DNA of 33,483 nt from positions 1 to 33,483 of the forward strand of contig WNDQ01000044.1 of the NCBI GenBank assembly GCA_009912175.1, written 5' to 3'. This document shows, piece by piece, positions 6,105-15,946 of this stretch. Position numbers and translations under genes: made by a program. Under the pieces are notes generated by a model that was given only the letters and a program-made list of their open reading frames with translations, was not told where the DNA came from and did no database searches. The stretch is from Paracidovorax wautersii (lineage in GTDB: Bacteria > Pseudomonadota > Gammaproteobacteria > Burkholderiales > Burkholderiaceae_C). The first letter of the stretch is position 1. The number at the start of each line of letters is the position of its first letter.

Positions 6105-8267
6105 TCAACGCGAGGTGGGCGGCGCCAGGCCGTCGCTCAGCCCACTGGCGCGCAGCACACGCCGCTGCAGGGCCGCCGCGAGCACGCCCAGTGTGTCGGC
6201 CTTGCCCGTCTTGCGCGCGGCCGTGACCAGCGTGAACCAGCGCCGCGCACGCGTGATGCCGGTGTAGACCAGTTCGCGCGTGAGCACGGGGCTCAGGCCA
6301 TCGGGCAGCACCAGCGACGCGTGCATGAACTCCGAGCCCTGCGACTTGTGCACCGTCATCGCATAGACCGTTTCCGTGGCCTGCAGGCGGCTGGGCAGCA
6401 CCCAGCGGATGCGGCCGCTGCCGTCGCCCGCCGCAAAGGCCACGCGGTTCACCCACACCCGCTCGCCATCCGCCGCCCGGTGCGGCAAGGCCAGCGTCAC
6501 GCCAATGTCGCCATTCATCAGGCCCAGCGCGTAATCGTTGCGCGTGACCAGCACCGGACGGCCCGGGTACCAGCCTTGCGTCGACGTGATCCATCCCCGC
6601 TCGGCCAGCACCTGGGCGATGCGGGCGTTGAGTCCTTCGACGCCCCACGGTCCGCGGCGCAGCGCGCACAGCACCTGGAACTCGCCGTAGGCAGCCAGCA
6701 CCGCGCGCGCCCAGTCATCCAAAGCGTCCTGATCCGCGTCGAGCGCGGGCTGCTGCGCGCGCAAGGTCTCCAGGTAGTGCCGGTAGCCGCGGCGCCCCGC
6801 GCCACCCTTCAAGCCACCACCGGCGCCGCCATCGACAACCAGACGGGCGAGCGCCGCATCATCCTCGCCGGACAGCGTGGCGACCTGCAGGTCGGCCGGC
6901 GCCTGCGCCAGCACGTGGCGCGCGGCGGTTGCATCGCCCGCGTTGACCGCCAGCGCCAGTTGCCCGATGCCGCTGGCCGCGTCGAAGCGGTAACTGCGGC
7001 GCAGCATGGCCACGGCCTGGTCGGCATCCTGCCCGTGCGTGTCCCGCAGCGCGGCGGGCACCACGCCCGCGCCGACCGCCGCCAGCCAGTCGGCGACCGC
7101 GGGCCAGTAGTGGCCGCCCTCGGCGCGCTGGCACAGGCTGCCCAGCACCGCGCCGGCCTCGACCGAGGCCAGCTGGTCCTTGTCGCCCAGCAGCAGCAGG
7201 CGCGCGCGCGGCGGCAGTGCGTCGAGCACGGCAGCCATCATCTCCAGATCGACCATCGAGGCTTCGTCGATCACCAGTACGTCCAGCGGCAGCGGCTGGT
7301 GGCGGTCATGCCGAAAGCGCCGCGTGTCGGGCCGGCTGCCTAGCAGGCGGTGCAGCGTGGTGACCTCGCGCGGAATGTGTTCACGCACGGCCTCGCCGCC
7401 CGGCAGACCGTCCAGCGCCAGGGTGTGGACGGCCCCCGCGATCGATTCGTTGAGGCGCGCCGCCGCCTTGCCCGTGGGCGCGGCCAAACGAATGCGCAGC
7501 GCGCGACCGCCCTGCCCTTGGCCGTCGCCTTGCAGCGCCAGGCTTTGCAGCAGGGCCAGCAGCTTGACCACGGTGGTCGTCTTGCCCGTGCCCGGGCCGC
7601 CCGTGACGACGCCAAAGGCCGACACCGCCATCAACGCGCAGGCCACGCGCTGCCAGTCGACCGCGCCGGGGGCCGCCGCCACGGGGAACAAGGCGTCGAG
7701 CCCGCGCGCCAGATCGGCCGGTGCTATCTGCTCGCGCAGCGTCGCGGCTTGCGCCAGGCGTGTGCGCAAGCCGGCCAGTACATCCTGCTCGTACTGCCAG
7801 TAACGCCGCAGGTAGAGGCGCTCGCCCGCGAGCACCAGCGGTGTATTGCCCGGGCCGGTCTCGACCAGGGCGCTGGCACGCAGGGTGTCTTGCCAGCCGG
7901 CCAGCGTCAGCGCGTCGATCACGTCGCCGGGCAGACGCGGCAGGTCTTCGCCGGCCTCGCCGTCGGGCGGCAGGGACAGGGCAAAACGGCTGTCGGCCAG
8001 GGTCGCCGGCAAGTCCAGGCAAACGTGCCCGCGCCCCAACTGATGGCTGGCCAGCGCGGCGGCCAGCAGCACGGCGGCATCGGCCTGCCCGTCCTGCTCG
8101 GCCAGGAAACGCGCAAAGACCAGGTCCACGCGGCGCAGCCAGCCGCGCTCGGCCCATTGTTCGAGCAGGGCCAGCAACTGCGTGCGGTCAGGCATGGCCG
8201 CGACCTCAGCTTCGGCGTCGGCCAGCAGGTCGAGCTGACCGAGTTGAGCGATCTTGCGCCGGCTCAT
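6105..8267 (-). CDS. recD: Exodeoxyribonuclease V, alpha subunit RecD
   Basis: RecD is the 5'-3' superfamily 1B helicase of the RecBCD complex, which processes double-strand breaks. This 720-residue protein is longer than E. coli RecD (608). It carries Walker A GGPGTGKTTT (about residue 225), Walker B VIDEASMVD (about 335), GDKDQLASVEAGAVLG, the motif-V segment TVHKSQGSEF and the motif-VI segment YTGITRARRWF. The N-terminal region (RRVDLVFARFLAEQ…) is the RecC-interacting domain. A stretch at about residues 480-500 contains a Gly-rich insert (GGAGGGLKGGAGRRG) that may account for part of the extra length. The ATG at 8267 overlaps the recB stop as ATGA, so translation is coupled. Confidence 0.95.
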   Translation of the reverse strand: MSRRKIAQLGQLDLLADAEAEVAAMPDRTQLLALLEQWAERGWLRRVDLVFARFLAEQDGQADAAVLLAAALASHQLGRGHVCLDLPATLADSRFALSLPPDGEAGEDLPRLPGDVIDALTLAGWQDTLRASALVETGPGNTPLVLAGERLYLRRYWQYEQDVLAGLRTRLAQAATLREQIAPADLARGLDALFPVAAAPGAVDWQRVACALMAVSAFGVVTGGPGTGKTTTVVKLLALLQSLALQGDGQGQGGRALRIRLAAPTGKAAARLNESIAGAVHTLALDGLPGGEAVREHIPREVTTLHRLLGSRPDTRRFRHDRHQPLPLDVLVIDEASMVDLEMMAAVLDALPPRARLLLLGDKDQLASVEAGAVLGSLCQRAEGGHYWPAVADWLAAVGAGVVPAALRDTHGQDADQAVAMLRRSYRFDAASGIGQLALAVNAGDATAARHVLAQAPADLQVATLSGEDDAALARLVVDGGAGGGLKGGAGRRGYRHYLETLRAQQPALDADQDALDDWARAVLAAYGEFQVLCALRRGPWGVEGLNARIAQVLAERGWITSTQGWYPGRPVLVTRNDYALGLMNGDIGVTLALPHRAADGERVWVNRVAFAAGDGSGRIRWVLPSRLQATETVYAMTVHKSQGSEFMHASLVLPDGLSPVLTRELVYTGITRARRWFTLVTAARKTGKADTLGVLAAALQRRVLRASGLSDGLAPPTSR

Positions 8268-11200
8268 GGCGTCACCTCCCCGTCCGCATTCGAGAACAAG
8301 GCATCGAGCGCCTCGACCAGCGCACGCGCCGGCCGCTCGGCATACACGCCCTGCCCCACCGCGCCGATGCCGCGCATGAACAGATACAGAACGCCGCCCA
8401 CGTGACGCTCGTAGTCGTAGTCGGCCAAGCGGCTGCGCAGCAGGCGGTGCAGTGCCAGCGTGTAGAGCGCGTACTGCAGGTCGTAGCGGTGCGCCAGCAT
8501 GGCCTGCCGCAGCGCGGCGTCGGTGTAGGCGGCCTCGTCGGCACCGAGCCAGTTGGATTTGTAGTCGGCGATGTAGTAACGCCCATCAGCCTCGAACACC
8601 AGGTCCATATAGCCCTTGAGCATGCCGTTGAGTTGCTCCGGCAGTAGCGCCGGGCGCGCGGCGCCGCCCAGCGTGTGGCGGCTGACCAGCCGGTCGAGCG
8701 CGCGGGTGTCGACGTGCGCGGCGGCAAACCAGAATTCCATCTCGCTCTGGTACGGGCCCACATCCGCCAGCGCGGCGGGCTCGGCACCAGGCAGCGGCAG
8801 GCGTGTGCCCAACAAGGCGCCCAGCCAATTCGCCAGCGGGTCGATCCAGCTTTGCCAGCCGCGCGGGGCGCAGCGCCGGGCAATCGCCTCACGCAAGGCC
8901 TGCGGCTGCGCGTGCGCTTGGGCAAAGCCCTGGGCGGCGGCCAACTCCAGCAGGCCGTGCAGAAAACTGCCCGCCTCGGCGCCCTTGGGGAAGGCGTGGC
9001 GGCTGCCGGCACGTGGCACGGTGGCAGCCGCCGTTGCGGCAGCGACCCAGGCCGCGTCGGCGTTGGATTCGCGCAGGTCTTCTTCCTGCACGCTGATGGG
9101 CTCGGCCCGTTCGGCGGCCTCGGCGTCGTGATCGGGCGTGAGTTCGCTGCCGGCGCGCAGGGCCGAGTAGCTGGCGATCCACCAGCGCTCGAAGCCCTGG
9201 CCCTGCGCCTGGCGGGCCGGCCCCAGCGCCGGTGCGGCCACGGGCGGCAGCACCGCGTCGTCGGCGGGCGGCGCGGGCTCGACCACGATGTCTGCGCAAC
9301 CCTGGCGCCAGTCGGCCAGCCGCGCGGGCAGATCAGCGGCATCGATGGCGGCGCCTCCAGCCAGCATGTAGCCCAGCGCGCCCTTGTGCAGTTCGCAGGT
9401 CTTGCCACCGCCCGAGGCCAGCGGCGCCACGCCCAGCCAGACGGCATGGCGTGCGCGTGTCAGCGCCACGTAAAGCAGCCGCATGTTTTCGCTCAGGCGC
9501 TCGTCGTTGGCGCGTTCGACGGCCGGGGCGGCGCTGGTCTTGTCGCGCGAGAGCTCGACCGTGTAGCCGGCCGGTGCCGTTTCCTGCGCATCGGCATGGA
9601 AGGCCACGGCGCTGGCGCGCGTGTCCACCTCTTTCCAGCCGCTGATGAAAGGCAGCAGCACCAGCGGATATTCCAGCCCCTTGGACTTGTGGATGGTCAC
9701 GACCTTGATCAGATCGGCATCGCTTTCCAGCCGCAGGATTTCTTCCTGCGCGGGCTGCGCCAGCTTGTCGGCCAGGGCGCGGATCAGCGCGTGTTCGCGG
9801 TCCATTTCCATGCCCTGGTGCTGCAGCCATTCGGCCACGTGCAGCACGTTGGTCAGGCTGCGTTCGCCGTCAGGCTGCGCCAGCAGGTGCGCGGCCACAT
9901 CAAAGTCCGCCAGCCAGCGCCGCAGCATGGGCAGCACGCCCTGCCGCTGCCAGATGCGCCGGTAGTCCTGGCAACGCTGCACCAGGGCTTCCCAGTACAG
10001 CTCGTCCTCGTTGAGCCGGTCGAGCGCCTGCCACGACCAGCCCATGGTGGTGGTGGCCAGCGCCGCGCGCAGCCGCGCGTCGTGCGAGGGGTCGGCGCAG
10101 GCTTGCAGCCACCACAGCACGTCGGCGGCTTCGCGCGAACGGAAGACGGAGTCGCGGTCCGACAGGTAGACGCTGGCCAATTGCCGGCGCGCCAGCGCCT
10201 GCCGCACCGCCTCGGCTTCGCTGCGCCCACGTACCAGGATGGCGATGTCGGCCGGCCGCAGCGGTTTCAAGGTGCCGTCAGCCTGGCGCAGTCCGGCCCG
10301 GCCAGTCCGCGCATCGGCCAACCAGCCGCGCACGGCGCTGGCGCTGCGCTCGGCCATCTCGTCGCGGTAACGTGCGGTGCCGATCACGCTGGCGCCCTCG
10401 CCCGGCTCGGGCTGCAGCAGCCAGGCCGTGAGGGCAGACGCAGGCTGACCGGCCAGCTCCAGCCGCTCGGGCCGGCCGTTTGCGGCCACCGGCACGAAGG
10501 GCACGGGGTTGTCGCCATCGGCCCGCGCAAAACGGAAGGCACCACGCGTGTGGTGTGTTTCGGCATAGCCAAAACAATGGTTGACGGCAGCCACCATGGC
10601 CTCGGTGGAGCGGTAGTTGGTGCCCAGCGTGTCGTGCCGGCCGGCCGTGGTTTCACGCGCGCGCAGGTAGGTGTGGATGTCGGCGCCACGAAAGGCGTAG
10701 ATGGCCTGCTTGGGATCGCCGATCAGCAGCAGGCCCGTGCCGCACGACGCGCTGTCCATGCCCGCGTGCATGGCCGGTGCGTAGACGCGCTCGAAGATGC
10801 GGTACTGCAGCGGGTCGGTGTCCTGGAATTCGTCGATCAGCGCCACGGGGAAATGCTGGCGGATCGATACGGCCAGCACCTCGCCCTGCTCTCCGTCGAG
10901 CGCGCGCGCCAGCCGCGCCAGCAGGTCGTCGAAGCCCAGTTCGGCCCGGCGTTCCTTCTCGCGCGCCAGCGCCTGGCGCACGGCGTTCAGTGCATGCAAC
11001 AGCAGGCCCGGCGCGATGTCGGGCCGCGTCTGTTCGTGCTCGGTCAGCGCCTCGATGGCCGCGAATGCCGCGTGCGGCGGCAAGGTCCGCTTGCCGTTGA
11101 GTTTGAGCCGACTGGGTGCGAGGCGATGCAGCTTGAGCGTGTCGTCACCCTCGCCGCTGCGCGCCCAGTGCGCGAGCGCGTCCAGCCAGGCTTCGAAGCG

Positions 11201-12058
11201 CGCGTCGTCGCCCTTTTCACGGAAGGTGTTGCCATTGAGATGCGCGCGCAGGTCGATGAGCAGCGCGCGCAGTTCGGCCTCGTGCCCGGCCCACAGTTCA
11301 CGGGTGTGCAGCAGCTGTGCCTCGCGCGTGGCGGTCCACTGCTGCAAGTCACCCAGCAGCGCCTCCAGCGAACCAGGCCGCTCCAGCGGCACGCCGCCGG
11401 CGGTGAAGAGCGCCTCGTCCCGCGCCAGCAACGGCCGCAGCGCCTGGCCCAGCGCCTCGGGGCTGGCATGGCATTTCAGCACCTCGGCCGCGGCGGCCGG
11501 TGGCAGCGGATAGAAGTGGCGCCGCCAGTAGTCGCGCACGGCCTGTTCCAGCAGGGCCTGCTCGTCGGTCAGCAATTCCTGCCGGAACAGGCTGCCGCTG
11601 TCGAAGGCGTGCTCGCGCAGCATGCGGTAGCACCAGCCGTGGATGGTGGAAACCGCGGCCTCGTCCATCCATTCGGCCGCCAGGCGCAGGCGGTGCGCGC
11701 AGGCCGGCCACTGGTCCGGGGCGTAGCTCTCGCGCAGCGCTGCCAGCAGCGGGTCGAGCGCTGCTGCGGCCTGGGCGTCATCAAAGCCTTGCGCGGCCTG
11801 CACCAGGCGCGCGCGGATGCGGTCGCGCAGCTCTTGCGTGGCGGCGTCGGTGAAGGTAACGACCAGGATCTCGGGCGGCGCCAGCGGCCGCGCAAAGGCG
11901 TGCGGGCCACCATGGCCCAGCACCAGACGCACATAAAGAGTGGCAATCGTGTAGGTCTTGCCGGTGCCGGCGCTGGCCTCGATCAGGCGGCTGCCGTGCA
12001 GGGGCAGCGCCAGCGGATCGAGCGGCGTGGCCGGCTGGGCGGTGTCGGGCCGGGTCAT
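8264..12058 (-). CDS. recB: Exodeoxyribonuclease V, beta subunit RecB
   Basis: RecB is the 3'-5' helicase and the only nuclease of RecBCD, and it loads RecA after Chi recognition in known systems. This 1264-residue protein has all UvrD-type helicase motifs: Walker A ASAGTGKT (residues 28-35), LIDEFQDTDPLQYRIF, GDPKQAIYAFRGADI, TNYRSTEAMV, TIHKSKGLEYPLVLLPF and LLYVALTRARHAVWLG. The C-terminal nuclease domain keeps the D…DYKS pattern in GYMDLVFEADGRYYIADYKSN, so it should be catalytically active. Length is close to E. coli RecB (1180). ATGA overlaps join it to recC upstream and recD downstream. A very long antisense frame covers most of this gene but is a GC-rich codon-bias shadow. Confidence 0.96.
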   Translation of the reverse strand: MTRPDTAQPATPLDPLALPLHGSRLIEASAGTGKTYTIATLYVRLVLGHGGPHAFARPLAPPEILVVTFTDAATQELRDRIRARLVQAAQGFDDAQAAAALDPLLAALRESYAPDQWPACAHRLRLAAEWMDEAAVSTIHGWCYRMLREHAFDSGSLFRQELLTDEQALLEQAVRDYWRRHFYPLPPAAAAEVLKCHASPEALGQALRPLLARDEALFTAGGVPLERPGSLEALLGDLQQWTATREAQLLHTRELWAGHEAELRALLIDLRAHLNGNTFREKGDDARFEAWLDALAHWARSGEGDDTLKLHRLAPSRLKLNGKRTLPPHAAFAAIEALTEHEQTRPDIAPGLLLHALNAVRQALAREKERRAELGFDDLLARLARALDGEQGEVLAVSIRQHFPVALIDEFQDTDPLQYRIFERVYAPAMHAGMDSASCGTGLLLIGDPKQAIYAFRGADIHTYLRARETTAGRHDTLGTNYRSTEAMVAAVNHCFGYAETHHTRGAFRFARADGDNPVPFVPVAANGRPERLELAGQPASALTAWLLQPEPGEGASVIGTARYRDEMAERSASAVRGWLADARTGRAGLRQADGTLKPLRPADIAILVRGRSEAEAVRQALARRQLASVYLSDRDSVFRSREAADVLWWLQACADPSHDARLRAALATTTMGWSWQALDRLNEDELYWEALVQRCQDYRRIWQRQGVLPMLRRWLADFDVAAHLLAQPDGERSLTNVLHVAEWLQHQGMEMDREHALIRALADKLAQPAQEEILRLESDADLIKVVTIHKSKGLEYPLVLLPFISGWKEVDTRASAVAFHADAQETAPAGYTVELSRDKTSAAPAVERANDERLSENMRLLYVALTRARHAVWLGVAPLASGGGKTCELHKGALGYMLAGGAAIDAADLPARLADWRQGCADIVVEPAPPADDAVLPPVAAPALGPARQAQGQGFERWWIASYSALRAGSELTPDHDAEAAERAEPISVQEEDLRESNADAAWVAAATAAATVPRAGSRHAFPKGAEAGSFLHGLLELAAAQGFAQAHAQPQALREAIARRCAPRGWQSWIDPLANWLGALLGTRLPLPGAEPAALADVGPYQSEMEFWFAAAHVDTRALDRLVSRHTLGGAARPALLPEQLNGMLKGYMDLVFEADGRYYIADYKSNWLGADEAAYTDAALRQAMLAHRYDLQYALYTLALHRLLRSRLADYDYERHVGGVLYLFMRGIGAVGQGVYAERPARALVEALDALFSNADGEVTP

Positions 12059-15000
12059 GGGGCCTCTCCTTCAGCCGCATCGGCCTGCGCCTGGCCGCGC
12101 ACGCAAGCGCGTATCGGGCCATAAAGACGCTCGGCCCAATGTGCAAAGGCCTGCGGCGTGGCCAGCAGGTCGGCAAAACCCGGGTAGGCCCGCGCCAGTG
12201 CGGGCGAGCGCTGGCTTTCGCCCGTGCTGCCGAAATCGCCGTCGTAGGCGCGCTCGGCATCGCGCCGGGCACGCGCCTCGTCGCCCTCGGCGCCCAGCCA
12301 GGCAAAGGCCGCGCGGGGCGCGACCGGCAGCGGCTCGCGCATGCCCTGGCGCCAGGCGTCCAGCAGATCGTCGGCAAAGCCGCGCGCCTCGTCCAGCGCC
12401 AAAGGGCGCAGCACCAGGTCGCCCGACGGGCTGACCAGCACGGTCGTGCCTGGCTGCCCCGTCAACTGCAGCGCCAGGTGCATCACCCAGTGCCGCACCA
12501 GCGTGTGCCATTTGTAGGTCTTGCCTTCATGCAGGCGGCTGCTGAGCAGTTGCACACGCACCAGGCCGTCCGGCTGCGTGCGCGACGTGTGCACGTCGTT
12601 CAATTCGTCCTCCAGCACGAGCGGCTGGCCGTCGGCGTCGCCCTGCGTGTGGCGCACCGCGATCTGTTCCACGGCGGGGCCCGTCCATTGGCGCCACTGC
12701 TCGACGTAGCGCTGCAGCAGCGCGGTCAATTCGTCCTGCAGGGCTTGCATGGCCAGCTCGCCAAAACCCGCCAGCGGCAGCTTGCCTTCGCGCCGCAGGC
12801 GCTGCACCTCGCGCCCGACTTCGTCGCGCACGGCCGTGGCCGTCTCGGCTTGCGGCGGCTGCTGCACGGCCCAGACGCGCAGGCGTTCGCACACGTCGTT
12901 GCCGACCTGCCAGGCCTGCAGGCCGTCGAGCGCAAAGACCTCGTCGTCGGCCTGCACGGCTTCTTCGCGGCTCAAATGGACCTGGAGCCGGCGTACAAAA
13001 AAAGCCTGCACCGGGTTGACCAGAAACTCGGCCAGTTCGCGCAGCCGCAGGGGCGCTTCCTGATCCTTGGGCGGCAGCGGCTGACTGCCGGGCGGCGGCG
13101 CCACGCCGTCGTGCCCCTGGCGCCATTCGCGCGCATAGGTGTAGAGCCCGTCCAGCGCCGGCAGACCCGGCTGTGCCGGCGCTTCGCGGAAATACGCCGG
13201 GCTGAAGGGCTGCAGCGGGTGCACCGTGGTCAGGGCCGCCAGCAGGTGTTCACCGCCATCGGCGCCCTGACCGTCCACCAGCCGCCATCCCGCCGCCAGG
13301 TGGTCGCGCAACTGCCCCACCAGCACCGAGGGCGCGCGCTCGCTGTTGTCGCGGATGCTGCGGCCGACCCAGCTCACATAGAGCTGTTCGCGCGCCGACA
13401 GCAGCGCTTCGAGCATCAGGTAACGGTCGCCCTCGCGGCGCGAGCGGTCACCGGGGCGGTAGTCGTGCTGCATCAGGTCGAAGTCGGCGCGCGGCTGCTG
13501 GCGTGGGTAGTCGCCGTCGTTCATGCCCAGCAGGCAGACCAGCTTGAAGGGAATCGCGCGCATGGGCAGCAGCGTGCAAAAACTCACGGCGCCGGCCATG
13601 AAACGCTGGTTGAGCCCACCCTGGTCGATGGCGGCCAGCCAGGTCTCGCGCACCACGGCCAGCGGCAGTTCGGTGTCCAGCCCGGCCGCTTCGCAGTGGG
13701 CCAGCCAGGGGTCCAGCAATTGCAGCAGTTGCTGGCGCAGCAGTGTTTCGGCGTCGGTGCCGGGGTCGAAGAACAGGTCGACCAGCGCGCGCAGGCGCGC
13801 CACCCATTGCTTGGGCGTGGCCGGCGCGGCCAGCTCGCGCGAGGCCCACTCGATGCGGTCGAGCAGCAGCGCCAGCGGGCCGAGCGCGGCGGCGTCCAGT
13901 CCGCCGATCTCGGCATAGGGCTCGATGCCGCCGAAGGGCTCGCCCTGGCCGCTGCCCTCGCCCACCGCAAAGCCCAGCAGCATGCGCCGCAACCCGAAGC
14001 GCCAGCTGTTGGCGCCCTCGGCCGCAGGCAGTGCCAGTTGCTGGCGCTGGCCGCCGTCAAGCCCCCAGCGCACGCCCGCGCCGACGATCCAGCGCCGCAG
14101 CAGCGGCAGCGCTTCCTCGCCCAGCCCCAGTCGTCGCCGCACGGCGCCGACGTCCAGCAGGTCCAGGATCTCGCTGGTGGTCAGCCGGCTTTCGGGCAGT
14201 TGCAGCAGTGACTCCAGCGCGACCAGCATGGGCTCGTGCCCGCGCCGGTGGCGGTCGGCCAGGGTGTAGGGAATGAAACGCGCGTCGCGCCGTTCGAGCA
14301 GGCCGAACACGGCCTCGACGTGCGGCGCGTAGGCGTCGATGTCGGGCACCATCACGATGATGTCGCGTGGCGCCAGTTGCGGGTCGGCCTGCAGCCGCGC
14401 GAGCAACTGGTCGTGCAGGATCTCGACCTCGCGCTGCGGGCTGTGCGCCACGTGGAAACGCACCGAAACGTCGTGCGCCACATCGACCGGCGGCCAGGCC
14501 TGCCGCGTCTCGGCCAGCGGTCGCAGGTCGAGGATGTCGGACTGCAGTTGCCCCAGCAGCGTGCCGGTGGCGGGTTCGTCGAACAGGTCGATGCGCCCGC
14601 CCGTCAGCGGTTCGATGCGCTCGCGGTAACGCGCCGGCTCGTCGTGCTGGTCGAGCAGGTTGATGTAGTCGCGCCCCTGCTTGCCCCAGGCCGCCAGCAG
14701 CGGCTGCGCATGCTGGTGAAAGTCCTGGGCCTCGCCCTGGCGCAGCGCGCGGGCGGCGGGCTTGCGCGCATGGCGCTTGAACTCGTGGCGCAGCAGGTCC
14801 TTGTCGGCCACGATGTCGGCCCAGTGGTAGCGGCAGGGGTTGTGCACGCACAGCAGCACCTGACAGTGGCGCGCCATGGCGGCCAGCGCCTCGAAGCTCT
14901 GCCCCGGCATCGACGAAATGCCGAAGATGATCACGCGGCGCGGCAGGCTGCCCGCTGTGGGCGCCTCGCCGGCCATGGCCTGCAGGAAACGTTGATGCAC

Positions 15001-15627
15001 GCCCGCGCGGCTGCCGGCCATGCCGGCCTCGCCCACATCGGCCAGCAGCGCACGCCACAGCGCCGCCTGCCAGCGCTGGCCGTCGGCCAGCGGCTGTGTG
15101 CCGCCCTGGGCACGCTGCAATTGGTCACGCCCGGCCGCCCAGTCGGCCAGCCAATCGGCACGGTAGACCTGGTACTGGTCGAACAGGTCGGCCAATTTTT
15201 CGGCCAGTTGATGCAGCCGCCGCCCGTCGCGGTCGTCGGCCAGAAAACGCCGCAGCGGCTGGAAATCGTCCTGCCCCACCCGCGTGGGCAGCAAACGCAT
15301 GAGCCGCCAGGTCAGCGCCGCCTTGTCGAGCGCAGCCAGCTCCGGCACCTGCTCAGCCCCCAGCACGCCGCGGTAGGCCTGCCACAGGAACTGCGCGGGC
15401 AGCACCAGTTGCAGGCTGGCCGCCACGCCCAGGCCGCCATCGGCCACGTCGCGCGCCAACGCCAGCTTGAGCCACTGGGCGATGCCGTTGCTCTGCACCA
15501 GCACCGTCTCGGTCTCCAGCGGCGCCAGCGGGTAGCGCCGCATCCAGCCCACCAGCAGCTCGCGCAGGGTTTCCGGCTGGTTGCCGTGGATGACCATCAG
15601 GCCGGGGGTCAACGCCGTGGAATTCAT
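12055..15627 (-). CDS. recC: Exodeoxyribonuclease V, gamma subunit RecC
   Basis: RecC is the scaffold of RecBCD that splits the duplex and reads Chi; it resembles an inactive helicase/nuclease. The protein is about 1190 residues (E. coli 1122). Recognised blocks include VIHGNQPETLRELL and VLVQSNGIAQWLKLALA at the N-terminus, RVIIFGISSMPGQSFEALAA, DIIVMVPDIDAYAPHVEAVF, ITLLPMRAIPFKLVCLLGMNDGDYPR-like residues and YRPGDRSRREGDRYLMLEALLSAREQLYVSW. I prefer the ATG at 15627, one base after the toxin stop codon. An in-frame ATG at 15648 would overlap the toxin gene by 20 bp, and one at 15597 gives MVIHGNQ, which aligns best with E. coli RecC. There is no room for a separate promoter, so recCBD is probably co-transcribed with the toxin-antitoxin pair. 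Confidence 0.94.
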   Translation of the reverse strand: MNSTALTPGLMVIHGNQPETLRELLVGWMRRYPLAPLETETVLVQSNGIAQWLKLALARDVADGGLGVAASLQLVLPAQFLWQAYRGVLGAEQVPELAALDKAALTWRLMRLLPTRVGQDDFQPLRRFLADDRDGRRLHQLAEKLADLFDQYQVYRADWLADWAAGRDQLQRAQGGTQPLADGQRWQAALWRALLADVGEAGMAGSRAGVHQRFLQAMAGEAPTAGSLPRRVIIFGISSMPGQSFEALAAMARHCQVLLCVHNPCRYHWADIVADKDLLRHEFKRHARKPAARALRQGEAQDFHQHAQPLLAAWGKQGRDYINLLDQHDEPARYRERIEPLTGGRIDLFDEPATGTLLGQLQSDILDLRPLAETRQAWPPVDVAHDVSVRFHVAHSPQREVEILHDQLLARLQADPQLAPRDIIVMVPDIDAYAPHVEAVFGLLERRDARFIPYTLADRHRRGHEPMLVALESLLQLPESRLTTSEILDLLDVGAVRRRLGLGEEALPLLRRWIVGAGVRWGLDGGQRQQLALPAAEGANSWRFGLRRMLLGFAVGEGSGQGEPFGGIEPYAEIGGLDAAALGPLALLLDRIEWASRELAAPATPKQWVARLRALVDLFFDPGTDAETLLRQQLLQLLDPWLAHCEAAGLDTELPLAVVRETWLAAIDQGGLNQRFMAGAVSFCTLLPMRAIPFKLVCLLGMNDGDYPRQQPRADFDLMQHDYRPGDRSRREGDRYLMLEALLSAREQLYVSWVGRSIRDNSERAPSVLVGQLRDHLAAGWRLVDGQGADGGEHLLAALTTVHPLQPFSPAYFREAPAQPGLPALDGLYTYAREWRQGHDGVAPPPGSQPLPPKDQEAPLRLRELAEFLVNPVQAFFVRRLQVHLSREEAVQADDEVFALDGLQAWQVGNDVCERLRVWAVQQPPQAETATAVRDEVGREVQRLRREGKLPLAGFGELAMQALQDELTALLQRYVEQWRQWTGPAVEQIAVRHTQGDADGQPLVLEDELNDVHTSRTQPDGLVRVQLLSSRLHEGKTYKWHTLVRHWVMHLALQLTGQPGTTVLVSPSGDLVLRPLALDEARGFADDLLDAWRQGMREPLPVAPRAAFAWLGAEGDEARARRDAERAYDGDFGSTGESQRSPALARAYPGFADLLATPQAFAHWAERLYGPIRACVRGQAQADAAEGEAP

Positions 15628-15628
15628 G

Positions 15629-15946
15629 TCAGTGGTAATCGCTTTCACGCTGATGCCGGACCGCGCCGACGATCACATTCTGGTTGTTTCGTATTTCGAA
15701 CAGGGCTACATAGCCCGTGGTGCCGAACGCGATGATGAGCTCCCGCAAGAAGGGGCCGGGACCGGCCTTGCGGCAACTGAACGGACTGTGCGCCAGCAAT
15801 TGGCCCGCCTGCCGAATGGCATCGATAGCCTGCTGGGGCAGATCCGGGTCACCCGGGGGATTGTGCAGGTCGCACTCCAGCATGGGGGCGAACAGCTGCG
15901 CCAGATCGCCGACGGCCTCTGGACTGAAAACAACCGCATAGGTCAT
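15629..15946 (-). CDS. RelE/ParE-family toxin
   Basis: This 105-residue protein has the layout of ParE/RelE toxins: an N-terminal strand and helix (VFSPEAVGDLAQLFAPML), a second helix (AIDAIRQAGQLLAHSP), and the C-terminal sheet FLRELIIAFGTTGYVALFEI…VIVGAVRHQRESDYH. The final RHQRE-x-x-Y is common in ParE-like members. RelE proteins cut ribosome-bound mRNA and ParE proteins inhibit gyrase; the sequence alone does not decide which applies. The ATG at 15946 overlaps the antitoxin stop (ATGA), the usual antitoxin-first coupling. Its own stop is 1 nt before the preferred recC start. Confidence 0.85.
   Translation of the reverse strand: MTYAVVFSPEAVGDLAQLFAPMLECDLHNPPGDPDLPQQAIDAIRQAGQLLAHSPFSCRKAGPGPFLRELIIAFGTTGYVALFEIRNNQNVIVGAVRHQRESDYH

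Noticed and set aside
5914-6669. N-terminal extension of the LapA-like protein (same frame open to 6669)
   Set aside because: The extension is Arg/Gly/Ala-rich and lies over the end of recD. A proper start with a membrane helix and upstream GAGG is at 5913.
8675-12124. An open frame of about 1149 codons on the plus strand, antisense to recB
   Set aside because: It mirrors the recB codons, has low-complexity Arg/Gln/Gly-rich composition without domains, and is explained by GC-rich third positions of the intact recB gene. Similar long shadows oppose recC, recD and the flavoprotein gene.
6105-15627. Chi-like octamers in the recBCD region
   Set aside because: The Chi sequence of this organism is unknown. 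GCTGGTGG-like strings in such GC-rich coding DNA carry no weight without genome-wide skew statistics.
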